A stretch of DNA of 35,528 nt from Rhodothermaceae bacterium (GTDB lineage: Bacteria > Bacteroidota > Rhodothermia > Balneolales > Cyclonatronaceae): contig JAIVHB010000170.1 in assembly GCA_020201275.1 (NCBI GenBank), forward strand, positions 997-36,524, read 5' to 3'. This document shows, piece by piece, positions 1 through 8,617 of the stretch. Numbering within the stretch: position 1 is the first letter of the stretch; each line of letters starts with the position of its first letter. The notes below the pieces were generated by a model. The model worked only from the letters and a program-made list of their open reading frames with translations, searched no databases and was not told the origin of the DNA. Position numbers and translations under genes: made by a program.

Positions 1-1293
1 GAAATTGAAAGTTCCGATAACAACCTCTCCTTTTCATACCTTGGGCTGAACTACAGGGATCCCGCCTTTACGCGTTACCGCTACCGGATTGACGGGTACG
101 ATGACGACTGGAATACCGTGGGAACCCAGCGGCGGGTTTTTCTGGCCAATCTGCCTCCGGGCCAGTATACTTTCCAGGTACAGGCCGCACCCCGGTTTGG
201 TCCGTACAGTGAGTCAACGGCAACCATCCTCTTTACCATACTGCCGCCCTGGTGGAAAACGTTGCCTGCCTATTTTCTCTATTTCGTGCTGTTTGCCGGC
301 CTGATTTTTGCCATCGACAGGGTGCAGCGCAAAAGGGTGGTCAACCAGGAGCGGGAGCGGGCACGGGAAAAAGAGCTGGAACAGGCCCGGGTTATCGAAG
401 TCGCGTATGAAAACCTGAAAGCGGCCAAAGAGCAGCTCGTACAGCAGGAAAAGCTGGCCTCTCTTGGTCAGCTCACGGCCGGAATAGCACACGAGATCAA
501 AAATCCGCTTAACTTTGTCAATAATTTTTCTGATTTAAGCATCGAGCTGATTGAAGAAGCGCGGGAGGAACTGACGCGGTTGACCGGAAAAACCGATAAA
601 GAAACCACCGGGAAGGAAATGACCGAACAGGTAAAACCGGGGAACATCAGCGGCAATCCGGACTCCGGCGATCCCGAAAACCTGGTTCAGATTCTGAACG
701 ACATTGAATCGAACCTCCGGAAAATCCACCTGCATGGAACACGAGCCGACGGGATTGTAAAATCGATGCTGATGCATTCGCGGGGTGGCAGCGGTGAAAT
801 AAAGCCCGCCGACCTGAATGCCGTCATCCGGGAGTACGTCAACCTGTCGTTCCACGGCATGAGGGCTGGCAAGAATCCTATTAATGTTGATATCCGCCTC
901 GACCTCGACGAGAAAGTCGGGGAGGTGCCGCTTATTACCGAAGATTTCAGCCGGGTTTTACTGAATCTTTGCAACAACGCTTTTGACGCAATGAGGCAAA
1001 AACTGCGTGACCTCGACGATTCCAGGCAGGAATCCTCCTACGAACCGGTACTTACCGTAAGGACACGCGAACAGAATGGCAACGTTCGTATTGACGTTGA
1101 GGACAATGGCCCCGGTATACCTGAAGAGCTTCAGGACAAGATTCTCCAGCCGTTCTTCACTACCAAAAAAGGGACCGAGGGAACCGGCCTGGGACTCAGT
1201 ATTTCGCACGATATCATCAAGGCCCACGGCGGGGAGATAGCGGTTGCATCCTCTCCTGGAAGTACTGTTTTCAGCATCTTTCTGAAGAGGTAA
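1..1293 (+). CDS. Sensor histidine kinase with Y_Y_Y domain, 5' end outside window
   Basis: The frame is open from base 1, so the gene starts upstream; an internal ATG at 118 is not the true start. Codons 1-75 encode the end of a Y_Y_Y (triple-Tyr) domain, the immunoglobulin-like module that usually follows a sensory beta-propeller in periplasmic sensor kinases. A single membrane helix (nt ~270-320, YFLYFVLFAGLIF) is followed by a charged coiled coil (nt 330-450). The HisKA box has its phospho-acceptor His at nt 490-492 (GIAHEIKNPLNF). The HATPase_c domain shows the N box (NLCNNAFDAM, nt 964-993), G1 box (DNGPG, nt 1102-1116) and G2 box (GTGLGLS, near nt 1180). The kinase part is complete and probably active. 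Likely partners are the two receiver proteins encoded downstream. The propeller itself is inferred, not seen. Confidence 0.93.
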   Translation, partial: EIESSDNNLSFSYLGLNYRDPAFTRYRYRIDGYDDDWNTVGTQRRVFLANLPPGQYTFQVQAAPRFGPYSESTATILFTILPPWWKTLPAYFLYFVLFAGLIFAIDRVQRKRVVNQERERAREKELEQARVIEVAYENLKAAKEQLVQQEKLASLGQLTAGIAHEIKNPLNFVNNFSDLSIELIEEAREELTRLTGKTDKETTGKEMTEQVKPGNISGNPDSGDPENLVQILNDIESNLRKIHLHGTRADGIVKSMLMHSRGGSGEIKPADLNAVIREYVNLSFHGMRAGKNPINVDIRLDLDEKVGEVPLITEDFSRVLLNLCNNAFDAMRQKLRDLDDSRQESSYEPVLTVRTREQNGNVRIDVEDNGPGIPEELQDKILQPFFTTKKGTEGTGLGLSISHDIIKAHGGEIAVASSPGSTVFSIFLKR

Positions 1294-1294
1294 T

Positions 1295-1334
1295 GCAGCA
1301 TCGGCATGGCGCTGATTGCATCCGGTGATGCTGC
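1295..1334 (+). terminator. Possible hairpin after the kinase gene
   Basis: GCAGCATC (1295-1302) and GATGCTGC (1327-1334) form a perfect 8-bp stem just after the kinase stop codon. The loop is 24 nt and no T-run follows, so this is a weak terminator or mRNA 3'-end structure at best. Confidence 0.25.
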
Positions 1335-1524
1335 AAGCTTGGCAATCTGTGCCTGTTGACATCCCGGCTGATATGAGGCAAACATACCCTTTATTAACGG
1401 GGCATGTTCTAACAACCGGGAGCCATTGACCACACAATTTTATGTCGTAAAAAAGCACTGAACGATTTGATTTAAAGTATTGCTTAATTAAAGCAGGAAC
1501 AGAAAATGGATATCAAACATTACA

Positions 1525-1812
1525 ATGAAACACAATCCTAAAGCCCACGAGACTGACCGGATAATCGGGATGGCATGGGAAGACAGAACACCCTTTGAAG
1601 CCATTGAAGCCCAATTTGGGTTAAGTGAAGGTGATGTGATCGATCTCATGCGGCATAATCTCAGGGAAAAGAGCTTCAAGCGTTGGCGAGGACGTGTATC
1701 CGGACGAAAAACCAAGCATAGAAAGCTTCGAAAAGATGAGGTAAATCGTTTTGTCTCCCCTGCACAAAATCCGACTACAAATAATCGGATCTCTAAAAAA
1801 AAGTATTCCTGA
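1525..1812 (+). CDS. TIGR03643 / DUF2805 family small protein
   Basis: A 95-residue basic protein. The segment DRIIGMAWEDRTPFEAIEAQ, followed by FGLSEGDVIDLMR and then WRGRVSGRKTKHRKL, matches the TIGR03643 family, short proteins of unknown function. The N-terminal half looks like a helix-turn-helix (FGLSEGDVIDLMRHNL); the C-terminal third is rich in Lys and Arg, so nucleic-acid binding is possible but unproven. The start at 1525 is the first ATG that keeps the family N-terminus; the ATG at 1506 is in another frame and stops quickly. No clear ribosome binding site is visible. It stands alone between the kinase and the response regulators, so a role in that pathway cannot be assumed. Confidence 0.8.
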   Translation: MKHNPKAHETDRIIGMAWEDRTPFEAIEAQFGLSEGDVIDLMRHNLREKSFKRWRGRVSGRKTKHRKLRKDEVNRFVSPAQNPTTNNRISKKKYS

Positions 1813-1855
1813 CAGATTCTCTTTGGTAGCCCAACTTTCAGAACCGAACTGGCCA

Positions 1856-1927
1856 TCACGTCTCACGTCTCACGTCTCATGTCTCATGTCTTATGTCTCA
1901 TGTCTCATGTCTTGTGTCTTGTGTCTC
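1856..1927 (+). repeat. 7-bp tandem repeat (TCACGTC / TCATGTC), about 10 copies
   Basis: Ten contiguous heptads: three TCACGTC, two TCATGTC, one TTATGTC, two TCATGTC and two TTGTGTC, then a partial unit. It lies in the gap between the TIGR03643 gene and the response-regulator gene. The same unit on the same strand recurs at 24711-24787. Small open frames across it (HVSCLMSYVSCLMS) are just translated repeat. Confidence 0.95.
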
Positions 1928-2098
1928 CCACTTATTGCGGAAAATAGCCGGATTACTGATTTGAGACTCTCATCCGCCGATCTTATTATGGGAACCAGAT
2001 GTGTGCGTATAATTAATGAAACATTATAGATGTATGGAAACAAATTGATTATTACATTAACACCCTGACAGAGGCTGAAAATTTAATCTTTTGGGACT

Positions 2099-2485
2099 AT
2101 GAAGTTTTTAATCGTTGATGACGAAAAAGATGTGAAGGACCTGTTCCTCCAGCAATTCCGCCGGGAAATACGTGCCGGAAGTATTGAGCTTCATTTTGCC
2201 TTTTCAGGCAAGGAGGCTATGGAGATACTGGCAAGCAACGATCCCCCCGACGTGGTCTATGTCTTTTCCGACATCAACATGCCCGGAATGTCGGGACTTC
2301 AGCTGTTGGAACTCATAAAGGAAGAACATCCGCAAATCAGGGTAAGCATGATCTCGGCATACGGAGACAGTGATAATTACAACAAAGCCAAATCGTCGGG
2401 CGCCGAAGGCTTTTTTACTAAACCCATTGATTTTAAGGATCTGAAGATGAAGATCAATGAATTCCTGAATAACCAAGATAACTGA
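2099..2485 (+). CDS. Single-domain response regulator (CheY-like receiver)
   Basis: 128 residues forming one receiver domain with no output domain. Visible landmarks are the acidic pair D7-D8 with E9, the phospho-acceptor D58 in the segment FSDINMPGMSG, S86 in the switch position (ISAYGD) and the conserved K108 in FFTKPID. It resembles the receiver of the next protein closely, including the SAYGD and TKPIDF segments, which suggests a duplication. Only 9 bp separate it from the downstream receiver-phosphatase gene, so the two are probably co-transcribed. A phosphate shuttle or competitor role beside the upstream histidine kinase is plausible but inferred. The upstream gap holds the heptad repeat and no clear promoter match. 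Confidence 0.92.
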   Translation: MKFLIVDDEKDVKDLFLQQFRREIRAGSIELHFAFSGKEAMEILASNDPPDVVYVFSDINMPGMSGLQLLELIKEEHPQIRVSMISAYGDSDNYNKAKSSGAEGFFTKPIDFKDLKMKINEFLNNQDN

Positions 2486-2494
2486 GCAACATAT

Positions 2495-3658
2495 ATGTAT
2501 TCAATTCTGATAGTAGACGACGAGCCTGATGTACGGGTTTTGATGGAACAAAAATTTCGCAGACAGTTACGCGATGAGAAATTTACACTGCAGTTTGCCG
2601 GCGACGGCGTGGAAGCCCTGGAAGTTCTCAGCAGTGATGACAATATCGCGATGGTGCTTACCGACATCAACATGCCCCGCATGGATGGCCTCACACTTCT
2701 TGATGAGATTCAGAAACTTACAGACAGCCACCTGAAAACCGTTGTGGTATCGGCCTACGGCGATATCGCCAACATCCGTACCGCCATGAACCGCGGGGCG
2801 TTCGACTTTGTGACCAAGCCGATCGATTTCGGCGATCTGGAAATGACTATCCAGAAAACACTGGACGAAATTCACCGGCTCAGGGAAGCGCTACAAGCCC
2901 AGACCCAGCTCAGCAGTCTTCAGTACGACCTCTCCACGGCTGCCCGTATACAGCAGAAAATCATCCCGAAAATATTCCCGCCGTTTCCCGACAAAAAGCA
3001 GATCGACATATATGCCAGTATGGATGCGGCCAGGGATGTAGGCGGCGATTTTTATGATTATTTTTTCATCGACAACGAACGGCTTGCGTTTCTGATCGGT
3101 GATGTGTCCGGTAAAGGCGTACCTGCAGCCATCTACATGGCCATCTGCCGTACCATGATGCGTGCGGTCGCCTCACAGGTGGCCGATCCCGGCGAGTGCC
3201 TGCGACGGGTAAATAAAATGCTCATCCCCGACAGTGACCTTACAACGTTCGTCACGGTATTCTACGGCGTACTGAACATCCGCACCGGTTCAGTCAAGTA
3301 CTGCAACGGCGGCCACGATCTGCCCATTGTACTCCGGGCCGATGGCTCAACCGATACACTGGAGGATACCCAGGGCCTGCTGCTTGGCAAGTTCGAACCC
3401 ATCGATTTCGAAACCGAACGCGTAAACCTGAACAAGGGCGATATCATGGTGCTCACTACCGATGGTGTTGCCGAAGCCATGAACAGGGAACAGGATTTCT
3501 ATACCACCGAAAAACTGGAAGAAACCTTGAAAGAGATCGGCGGCGGAAAAACCCCGAAAGAGGTAACCGAGGGGATCATCGCATCCGTTAAGGGTTTTGT
3601 GAACGGCTACGAACAGAGCGACGACATCACGATGCTGCTTGTACAGTACAAAGGGTGA
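2495..3658 (+). CDS. Response regulator with PP2C (RsbU/SpoIIE-type) phosphatase domain
   Basis: 387 residues. Residues 1-120 are a receiver domain (D8-D9, phospho-acceptor D57, T/S switch in VVSAYGD, K108). A helical linker (121-160) leads to a PPM/SpoIIE serine phosphatase domain (165-387). Metal-binding motifs are GGDFYD (183-188), GDVSGKG (202-208), TDGV (322-325) and SDDIT (375-379), all intact, so an active phosphatase is expected. Proteins of this architecture (RsbU-like, HsbR/RssB-like) dephosphorylate anti-sigma-factor antagonists and link two-component sensing to partner switching. No antagonist or anti-sigma gene is in the window. It follows the lone receiver by 9 bp, so they likely form one transcript with the upstream kinase as a candidate partner. 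Confidence 0.93.
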   Translation: MYSILIVDDEPDVRVLMEQKFRRQLRDEKFTLQFAGDGVEALEVLSSDDNIAMVLTDINMPRMDGLTLLDEIQKLTDSHLKTVVVSAYGDIANIRTAMNRGAFDFVTKPIDFGDLEMTIQKTLDEIHRLREALQAQTQLSSLQYDLSTAARIQQKIIPKIFPPFPDKKQIDIYASMDAARDVGGDFYDYFFIDNERLAFLIGDVSGKGVPAAIYMAICRTMMRAVASQVADPGECLRRVNKMLIPDSDLTTFVTVFYGVLNIRTGSVKYCNGGHDLPIVLRADGSTDTLEDTQGLLLGKFEPIDFETERVNLNKGDIMVLTTDGVAEAMNREQDFYTTEKLEETLKEIGGGKTPKEVTEGIIASVKGFVNGYEQSDDITMLLVQYKG

Positions 3659-4117
3659 TGAACAGGGAGGATTTGGGTTGTTAACACCACGACTTTGATA
3701 GCATGTTTTGAGTTCAGGAAATACGGAACAAGCGAACAATTGAGTTTGGAAGTGGTCACCGGTGCTCCCCCCGTCATGGTGAGCACAGCCCGAAGGGCGT
3801 AGTCGAACCACACGAGCAAGTGCCACGCACTGCTCATCGACGCTCGCCAGGGATCTTGCGCTGTACATCACCATATACAGCCCCCTGCGCTATGCAACGG
3901 GAGGGGGACAGGTGATCAGGTTTACACCAATCGACTAAACCCCGACTGTCCCGCTTCGCCGTTCCATCAGCACGATATCCTTCCACTCCCCGTTACGGTG
4001 GCCCAGCTTTTCTCACAATGTGCTAAAATCGTCTAAAGACACATAATTTGCTTATATTTAACAGCATTTTTTTTATCTGCCACACTGAAATCGATACACG
4101 GATCGGCCGACTTATTC
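3659..4117. other. 459-bp intergenic region upstream of metH
   Basis: No convincing gene on either strand. It contains a dispersed GTCATGGTGAGC-type repeat (see 3773-3811) and an AT-rich stretch just before metH (4030-4080). I looked for a cobalamin or SAM riboswitch, since metH is often so regulated, and could not recognise a B12 box or SAM-I core by eye. A covariance-model search would settle this. Confidence 0.6.
3773..3811 (+). repeat. Dispersed GTCATGGTGAGC...TAGTCGAACCA repeat, copy 1
   Basis: The segment starting GTCATGGTGAGC and ending TAGTCGAACCAC is a copy of a degenerate repeat that recurs at 22970-23161 and 30201-30367, where it occurs as inverted pairs. It includes a small inverted repeat, GCCC GAA GGGC, at its centre. 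Confidence 0.7.
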
Positions 4118-7100
4118 ATGATTGAACATCCAGTCTCCAAACTGCTCGAAAAACGAATCCTTCTGCTTGATGGCGCCATGGGCACCCTCATCCAGCAGCA
4201 TAAACTGACCGAAGAGGACTTCCGGGGCGAGCGCTTCAGGGACCATCCCAAAAACCTCCGGGGCAACAACGACCTGCTCAGCCTCACCCGGCCCGACATC
4301 ATCAGTGCGATCCATACCGAATTTCTGGCGGCCGGTTCCGACATCATCGAAACGAACACGTTTAATGCCAATCCGGTTTCATTGGCCGACTACGGTCAGT
4401 CGGACCTGACCTATGAGCTCAATCTTACCTCGGCGCGGCTGGCAAGGGAAGCGGCCGACCGCTTTACGGAGGAAAATCCTTCAATACCGCGTTTCGTGGC
4501 CGGTGCCCTGGGCCCGACAAACCGGACGCTCTCCCTGTCGCCCGATGTGAACGATCCCGGCTACCGGGCCATTACCTTTGATGAACTGCGCGATGCCTAC
4601 GAAGAGCAGGTACGCGGCCTGGCCGACGGCGGCGTCGACATTCTGCTGGTAGAAACGGTCTTCGACACGCTGAATGCCAAAGCGGCCCTGATGGCCATCG
4701 ACCGCCATCGACAAAAAACGGGTAAGGTGCTACCTGTGATGATATCCGGAACCATTGTGGACAACAGCGGGAGGACCCTATCCGGACAAACCACCGAGGC
4801 GTTCTGGACCTCCCTCTCCCACACCCCCAACCTGCTGAGCATCGGCCTGAACTGTGCCCTGGGATCCGCCCAGATGCGTCCCTACATTGAGCAGCTCAGC
4901 AAGGTGTCGGATTGCTTCACCAGTCTGTACCCAAATGCCGGCCTGCCCGACGAATTCGGCGCCTACAACGAGGATCCCGGATTCATGTCGCGCTATCTGG
5001 GCGACTATATCGACAACGGCTTCGTGAACATAATCGGCGGTTGCTGTGGCACCACGCCCGACCATATCAGGGCATTTGCGAATATCATCAGGGGTAAAAA
5101 ACCGCGCCGCCCGTTTGCCCAGGAACCACTGATGAAACTGAGCGGTCTTGAACCGCTGGTAATCCGTCCTGAGACCAATTTTGTAAATGTGGGTGAACGC
5201 ACCAACGTTACCGGATCCCCAAAATTTGCCCGCCTCATCAAGGAGGGCGATTTCGAAGGTGCGCTCGGCATTGCCCGCCAGCAGGTGGAAAACGGCGCCC
5301 AGATTGTTGATATCAATATGGATGAGGGCCTGCTAGACTCTGAAAAGATGATGGCACGATTCCTGAACCTGCTCGGATCGGAACCGGACCTCTCAAAAGT
5401 GCCCATCATGATCGACTCATCCAAATGGAGTGTGATCGAGGCGGGACTCAAGTGCATACAGGGCAAGGGCATAGTGAACTCCATCAGCCTGAAGGAGGGC
5501 GAGGAGGCCTTCCGGGAACAGGCACGGACCATCCTGGCTTACGGAGCTGCAGCCGTTGTGATGGCCTTCGATGAAACCGGTCAGGCCGATACGTATGAGC
5601 GTAAGATAGCGGTATGTGAACGGGCATACAGGATTCTTGTTGATGAGGTCGGTTTTCCTCCGCAGGACATAATCTTCGATCCCAACGTACTTACCGTGGC
5701 AACCGGCATCGAGGAGCACAACAATTACGCGGTCGATTTTATAAAAGCAACCAAATGGATAAAGGAGAACCTGCCACTTGCCAAGGTGAGTGGCGGAATC
5801 AGCAACATCTCCTTCTCCTTCCGCGGTAACAACCCCGTTCGCGAGGCTATGCATTCGGCGTTTCTCTACCACGCGATCAAAGCCGGGCTCGACATGGGCA
5901 TCGTTAATGCCGGGATGCTTGAAGTGTATGAGGAGATCCCGAAAGACCTGCTCGAACATGTGGAAGATGTACTGCTGAACCGCCGGCCCGACGCAACCGA
6001 AAGGCTGGTCGACTTTGCCGAAAAATACACCTCCGACAAGGTGGCCGATGTTACCAAAAAAGACGCCTGGCGCGAGGGAACCGTCGATGAGCGGCTCCGG
6101 CACGCCCTGATAAAGGGTATCGTAGACTACATCGACGAAGACACCGAAGAGGCACGGCAGAAGTATCCCGAAGCCCTTGCCGTGATCGAAGGCCCGCTTA
6201 TGGCCGGAATGAACGTGGTGGGCGACCTGTTCGGCGAAGGAAAGATGTTCCTGCCGCAGGTGGTTAAGAGCGCCCGGGTTATGAAAAAATCGGTGGCCAT
6301 TCTCATTCCCTACATCGAGGAGGAGAAGAAGAAAAACCCAAACGCGAAGCCCCGTGCAAAGGTGCTGATGGCCACGGTAAAAGGGGATGTTCACGATATC
6401 GGAAAAAACATCGTGGGCGTGGTACTTGCCTGCAACAACTATGAAGTGATCGACATGGGTGTGATGGTGCCCACAGAAAAAATCCTTGAAGAGGCGCGGA
6501 ATCAACGGGTGGATGTAATCGGGCTGAGCGGCCTCATCACCCCGTCGCTCGATGAAATGGTGCACGTGGCCTCCGAAATGCAGCGCGAGGGCTTCACACT
6601 CCCGCTGATGATCGGTGGCGCCACCACCTCACGTGTGCATACCGCGGTTAAAATAGCCCCGATGTACAGTGGTACGACCGTTCACGTGCTGGATGCCTCC
6701 CGCAGTGTACCGGTTGTAAGCAGCCTCACATCCGAGATCCACAAGACCGAATTTGTGAAGAACCTTCGTAACGAGTACAAAAAGGTGCGTGAAGATCACG
6801 CAAAACGGCAAGACCGCAAGGAGATACTGCCCTTTGAGGAGGCCGTTGCCAACCGCACCCGCATCGACTGGGCGAAGTCCGAAATCACCAGGCCTGCCAA
6901 TACAGGAATTAGCCACTGGGACGACTACCCGATCGAAGAAATCCGTGAATACATAGACTGGACACCGTTTTTCATCTCCTGGGAGATGGGCGGCAAATAT
7001 CCGGCCATCCTTGAGGATCCCGTTTCAGGCCAAGAGGCCCGGAAACTGTTTGCCGATGCCAACCACATGCTCGACCGCATCATCACAGAAAAATGGCTTC

Positions 7101-7825
7101 AGGCAAGGGCGGTTACCGGGATTTTTCCCGCAAATACCAGCGGCGAAGATATAGAGGTCTACACGGATGAGTCGAGGAAAACCGTTCAGAAAACACTCTG
7201 CATGTTGCGGCAGCAGGTGAAGAAGCGCAGGGGGCAGCCCAACAAATCGCTTGCCGACTTCATCGCCCCGAAAGAGACCGGCATCAGTGACTATATAGGT
7301 GGCTTCGCCGTGACTACCGGTATCGGCATTGAAAAAAAGCTGAAAGAGTTCGACGACGCGCTCGACGACTACAGTTCCATCATGCTGAAAGCCCTCGCCG
7401 ACCGTCTGGCCGAAGCATTTGCCGAGCTGATGCACAAAAAAGTGCGCACCGACATCTGGGGATATGCCCGCAATGAAAAACTCAGCACCGAAGAGCTGGT
7501 TAAAGAGACCTACCGCGGTATCCGCCCGGCACCCGGTTACCCCGCCAATCCCGATCACACCGAAAAACGGATCCTTTTCGATCTGCTGAAAGTGGAAGAG
7601 CACACCCGCATCACCCTCACCGAAAGTTATGCCATGTATCCCGCATCATCGGTAAGCGGGCTCTATTTTGCCCATCCCGAATCAGATTATTTTGCTGTGG
7701 GTCAGGTGGGCCGTGATCAGATCGAAGACTATGCACGCCGAAAGAGTATGGAGGTTGGGGAAGTTGAAAAGTGGCTGTCTCCGATTCTTGGTTACGAAAA
7801 AACGCCCGAATTGGCACAACCATAA
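4118..7825 (+). CDS. metH: Cobalamin-dependent methionine synthase
   Basis: 1235 residues, against 1227 in E. coli, and full length. The enzyme moves a methyl group from methyltetrahydrofolate to homocysteine via methylcobalamin in the cytoplasm. Order of domains: homocysteine-binding barrel (~1-330) with zinc ligands C246 (GLNCALG) and C309-C310 (GGCCGTT); pterin-binding barrel (~345-620, with [11 protein letters not shown]); four-helix cap (~645-740); cobalamin domain with the D757-x-H759 lower-ligand motif ([11 protein letters not shown]), the same number as E. coli H759; and the reactivation domain (~900-1235) with RPAPGYP near 1136-1142. The ATG at 4118 gives the usual N-terminus. The hemolysin III gene follows 98 bp later. 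Confidence 0.98.
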   Translation: MIEHPVSKLLEKRILLLDGAMGTLIQQHKLTEEDFRGERFRDHPKNLRGNNDLLSLTRPDIISAIHTEFLAAGSDIIETNTFNANPVSLADYGQSDLTYELNLTSARLAREAADRFTEENPSIPRFVAGALGPTNRTLSLSPDVNDPGYRAITFDELRDAYEEQVRGLADGGVDILLVETVFDTLNAKAALMAIDRHRQKTGKVLPVMISGTIVDNSGRTLSGQTTEAFWTSLSHTPNLLSIGLNCALGSAQMRPYIEQLSKVSDCFTSLYPNAGLPDEFGAYNEDPGFMSRYLGDYIDNGFVNIIGGCCGTTPDHIRAFANIIRGKKPRRPFAQEPLMKLSGLEPLVIRPETNFVNVGERTNVTGSPKFARLIKEGDFEGALGIARQQVENGAQIVDINMDEGLLDSEKMMARFLNLLGSEPDLSKVPIMIDSSKWSVIEAGLKCIQGKGIVNSISLKEGEEAFREQARTILAYGAAAVVMAFDETGQADTYERKIAVCERAYRILVDEVGFPPQDIIFDPNVLTVATGIEEHNNYAVDFIKATKWIKENLPLAKVSGGISNISFSFRGNNPVREAMHSAFLYHAIKAGLDMGIVNAGMLEVYEEIPKDLLEHVEDVLLNRRPDATERLVDFAEKYTSDKVADVTKKDAWREGTVDERLRHALIKGIVDYIDEDTEEARQKYPEALAVIEGPLMAGMNVVGDLFGEGKMFLPQVVKSARVMKKSVAILIPYIEEEKKKNPNAKPRAKVLMATVKGDVHDIGKNIVGVVLACNNYEVIDMGVMVPTEKILEEARNQRVDVIGLSGLITPSLDEMVHVASEMQREGFTLPLMIGGATTSRVHTAVKIAPMYSGTTVHVLDASRSVPVVSSLTSEIHKTEFVKNLRNEYKKVREDHAKRQDRKEILPFEEAVANRTRIDWAKSEITRPANTGISHWDDYPIEEIREYIDWTPFFISWEMGGKYPAILEDPVSGQEARKLFADANHMLDRIITEKWLQARAVTGIFPANTSGEDIEVYTDESRKTVQKTLCMLRQQVKKRRGQPNKSLADFIAPKETGISDYIGGFAVTTGIGIEKKLKEFDDALDDYSSIMLKALADRLAEAFAELMHKKVRTDIWGYARNEKLSTEELVKETYRGIRPAPGYPANPDHTEKRILFDLLKVEEHTRITLTESYAMYPASSVSGLYFAHPESDYFAVGQVGRDQIEDYARRKSMEVGEVEKWLSPILGYEKTPELAQP

Positions 7826-7923
7826 CCAACACGGGCAGATTGTATGTCGGATGCCCGTCGTCAGCCACTGAACAACCTCCGCCGGGCGGCAATAAAAACA
7901 TCACTGGCAAGGGATTTCAGAAT

Positions 7924-8586
7924 ATGCGCGGCCTGCTGAATACAATCAAAGAACCTGTTAGCTGCCTCACCCATCTGTTCGGGGCCATATTGTCGGTGGT
8001 AGCCATGGCCCTGATGGTCTGTGAGGCCACAACCCTGCAGAAGCCCGTTCACGCTTTATCGTTCGCCATCTTCGGACTCAGCCTGATCCTGCTCTACAGT
8101 GCCAGTTCCGCCTATCACATGTTCAACCTGTCGGAGAAGGGTACGCTGCTCCTCAAGAAAATTGATCACATGATGATCTACGTGTTGATTGCGGGTACCT
8201 ATACGCCATTCTGTCTGATCGCGCTCGATGGAACCGTGAAATGGGTACTCTTCGGTACTATTTGGTCGCTGGCAGTAATCGGTATTTTATTCAAGATTCT
8301 CTGGATCAATGCCCCGCGGTGGATATCCACAGCCTTCTATCTGTTCATGGGATGGCTGGCCGTGTTCACCATTCCAGACCTGATTGGTTCTGTGCCCGCC
8401 GGGGCTATAACCTGGACCGTAACCGGCGGGCTCAGCTATTCAGTGGGGGCTGTGATCTACGGCATAAAAAAACCCGATCCCTTTCCTGAGGTATTCGGGT
8501 TCCATGAGATATGGCATCTGTTTGTGCTCGGGGGCAGCTTCAGCCATTTCTGGGTGATGTACCGGTATTTGATGTATGTAGGGTGA
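7924..8586 (+). CDS. Hemolysin III / TrhA (PAQR superfamily) membrane protein
   Basis: 220 residues with seven predicted membrane segments. Family signatures are LTHLFG near residue 16, the SSAYH motif after helix 2, KIDHMMIYVLIAGTYTPF in the middle, and FHEIWHLFVLGGSFSHF near the end; the conserved His and Asp residues of the PAQR/CREST metal site are present. Hemolysin III proteins are inner-membrane proteins of uncertain function; E. coli TrhA has been linked to membrane energetics, and hemolysis is not a safe inference. The frame is open upstream to 7771, inside metH, but the family N-terminus (MRGLLNTIKEPVSCLTHLFG) and an AAGGGA element upstream favour 7924. It converges with the TPR gene, 31 bp away. 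Confidence 0.93.
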   Translation: MRGLLNTIKEPVSCLTHLFGAILSVVAMALMVCEATTLQKPVHALSFAIFGLSLILLYSASSAYHMFNLSEKGTLLLKKIDHMMIYVLIAGTYTPFCLIALDGTVKWVLFGTIWSLAVIGILFKILWINAPRWISTAFYLFMGWLAVFTIPDLIGSVPAGAITWTVTGGLSYSVGAVIYGIKKPDPFPEVFGFHEIWHLFVLGGSFSHFWVMYRYLMYVG

Positions 8587-8617
8587 AGTAAAAAAATAAC
8601 TTGTTAATCAAATTCAT

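Noticed and set aside
1856-1927. CRISPR array
   Set aside because: The repeats are contiguous 7-mers without spacers, and there are no cas genes in the window.
1751-2029. 92-residue open frame (Ser/Cys/Leu-rich) as a gene
   Set aside because: Most of it is the translated heptad repeat and it overlaps the TIGR03643 gene; the analogous frame at 24590-24808 is the same artefact.
3659-4117. Cobalamin or SAM riboswitch upstream of metH
   Set aside because: No B12-box or SAM-I core could be recognised by eye in this gap; a covariance-model search would be needed to claim one.
7771-7923. Longer N-terminus for the hemolysin III-like protein
   Set aside because: The extra 51 codons overlap metH and its gap, and do not resemble the family; ATG 7924 gives the expected N-terminus.
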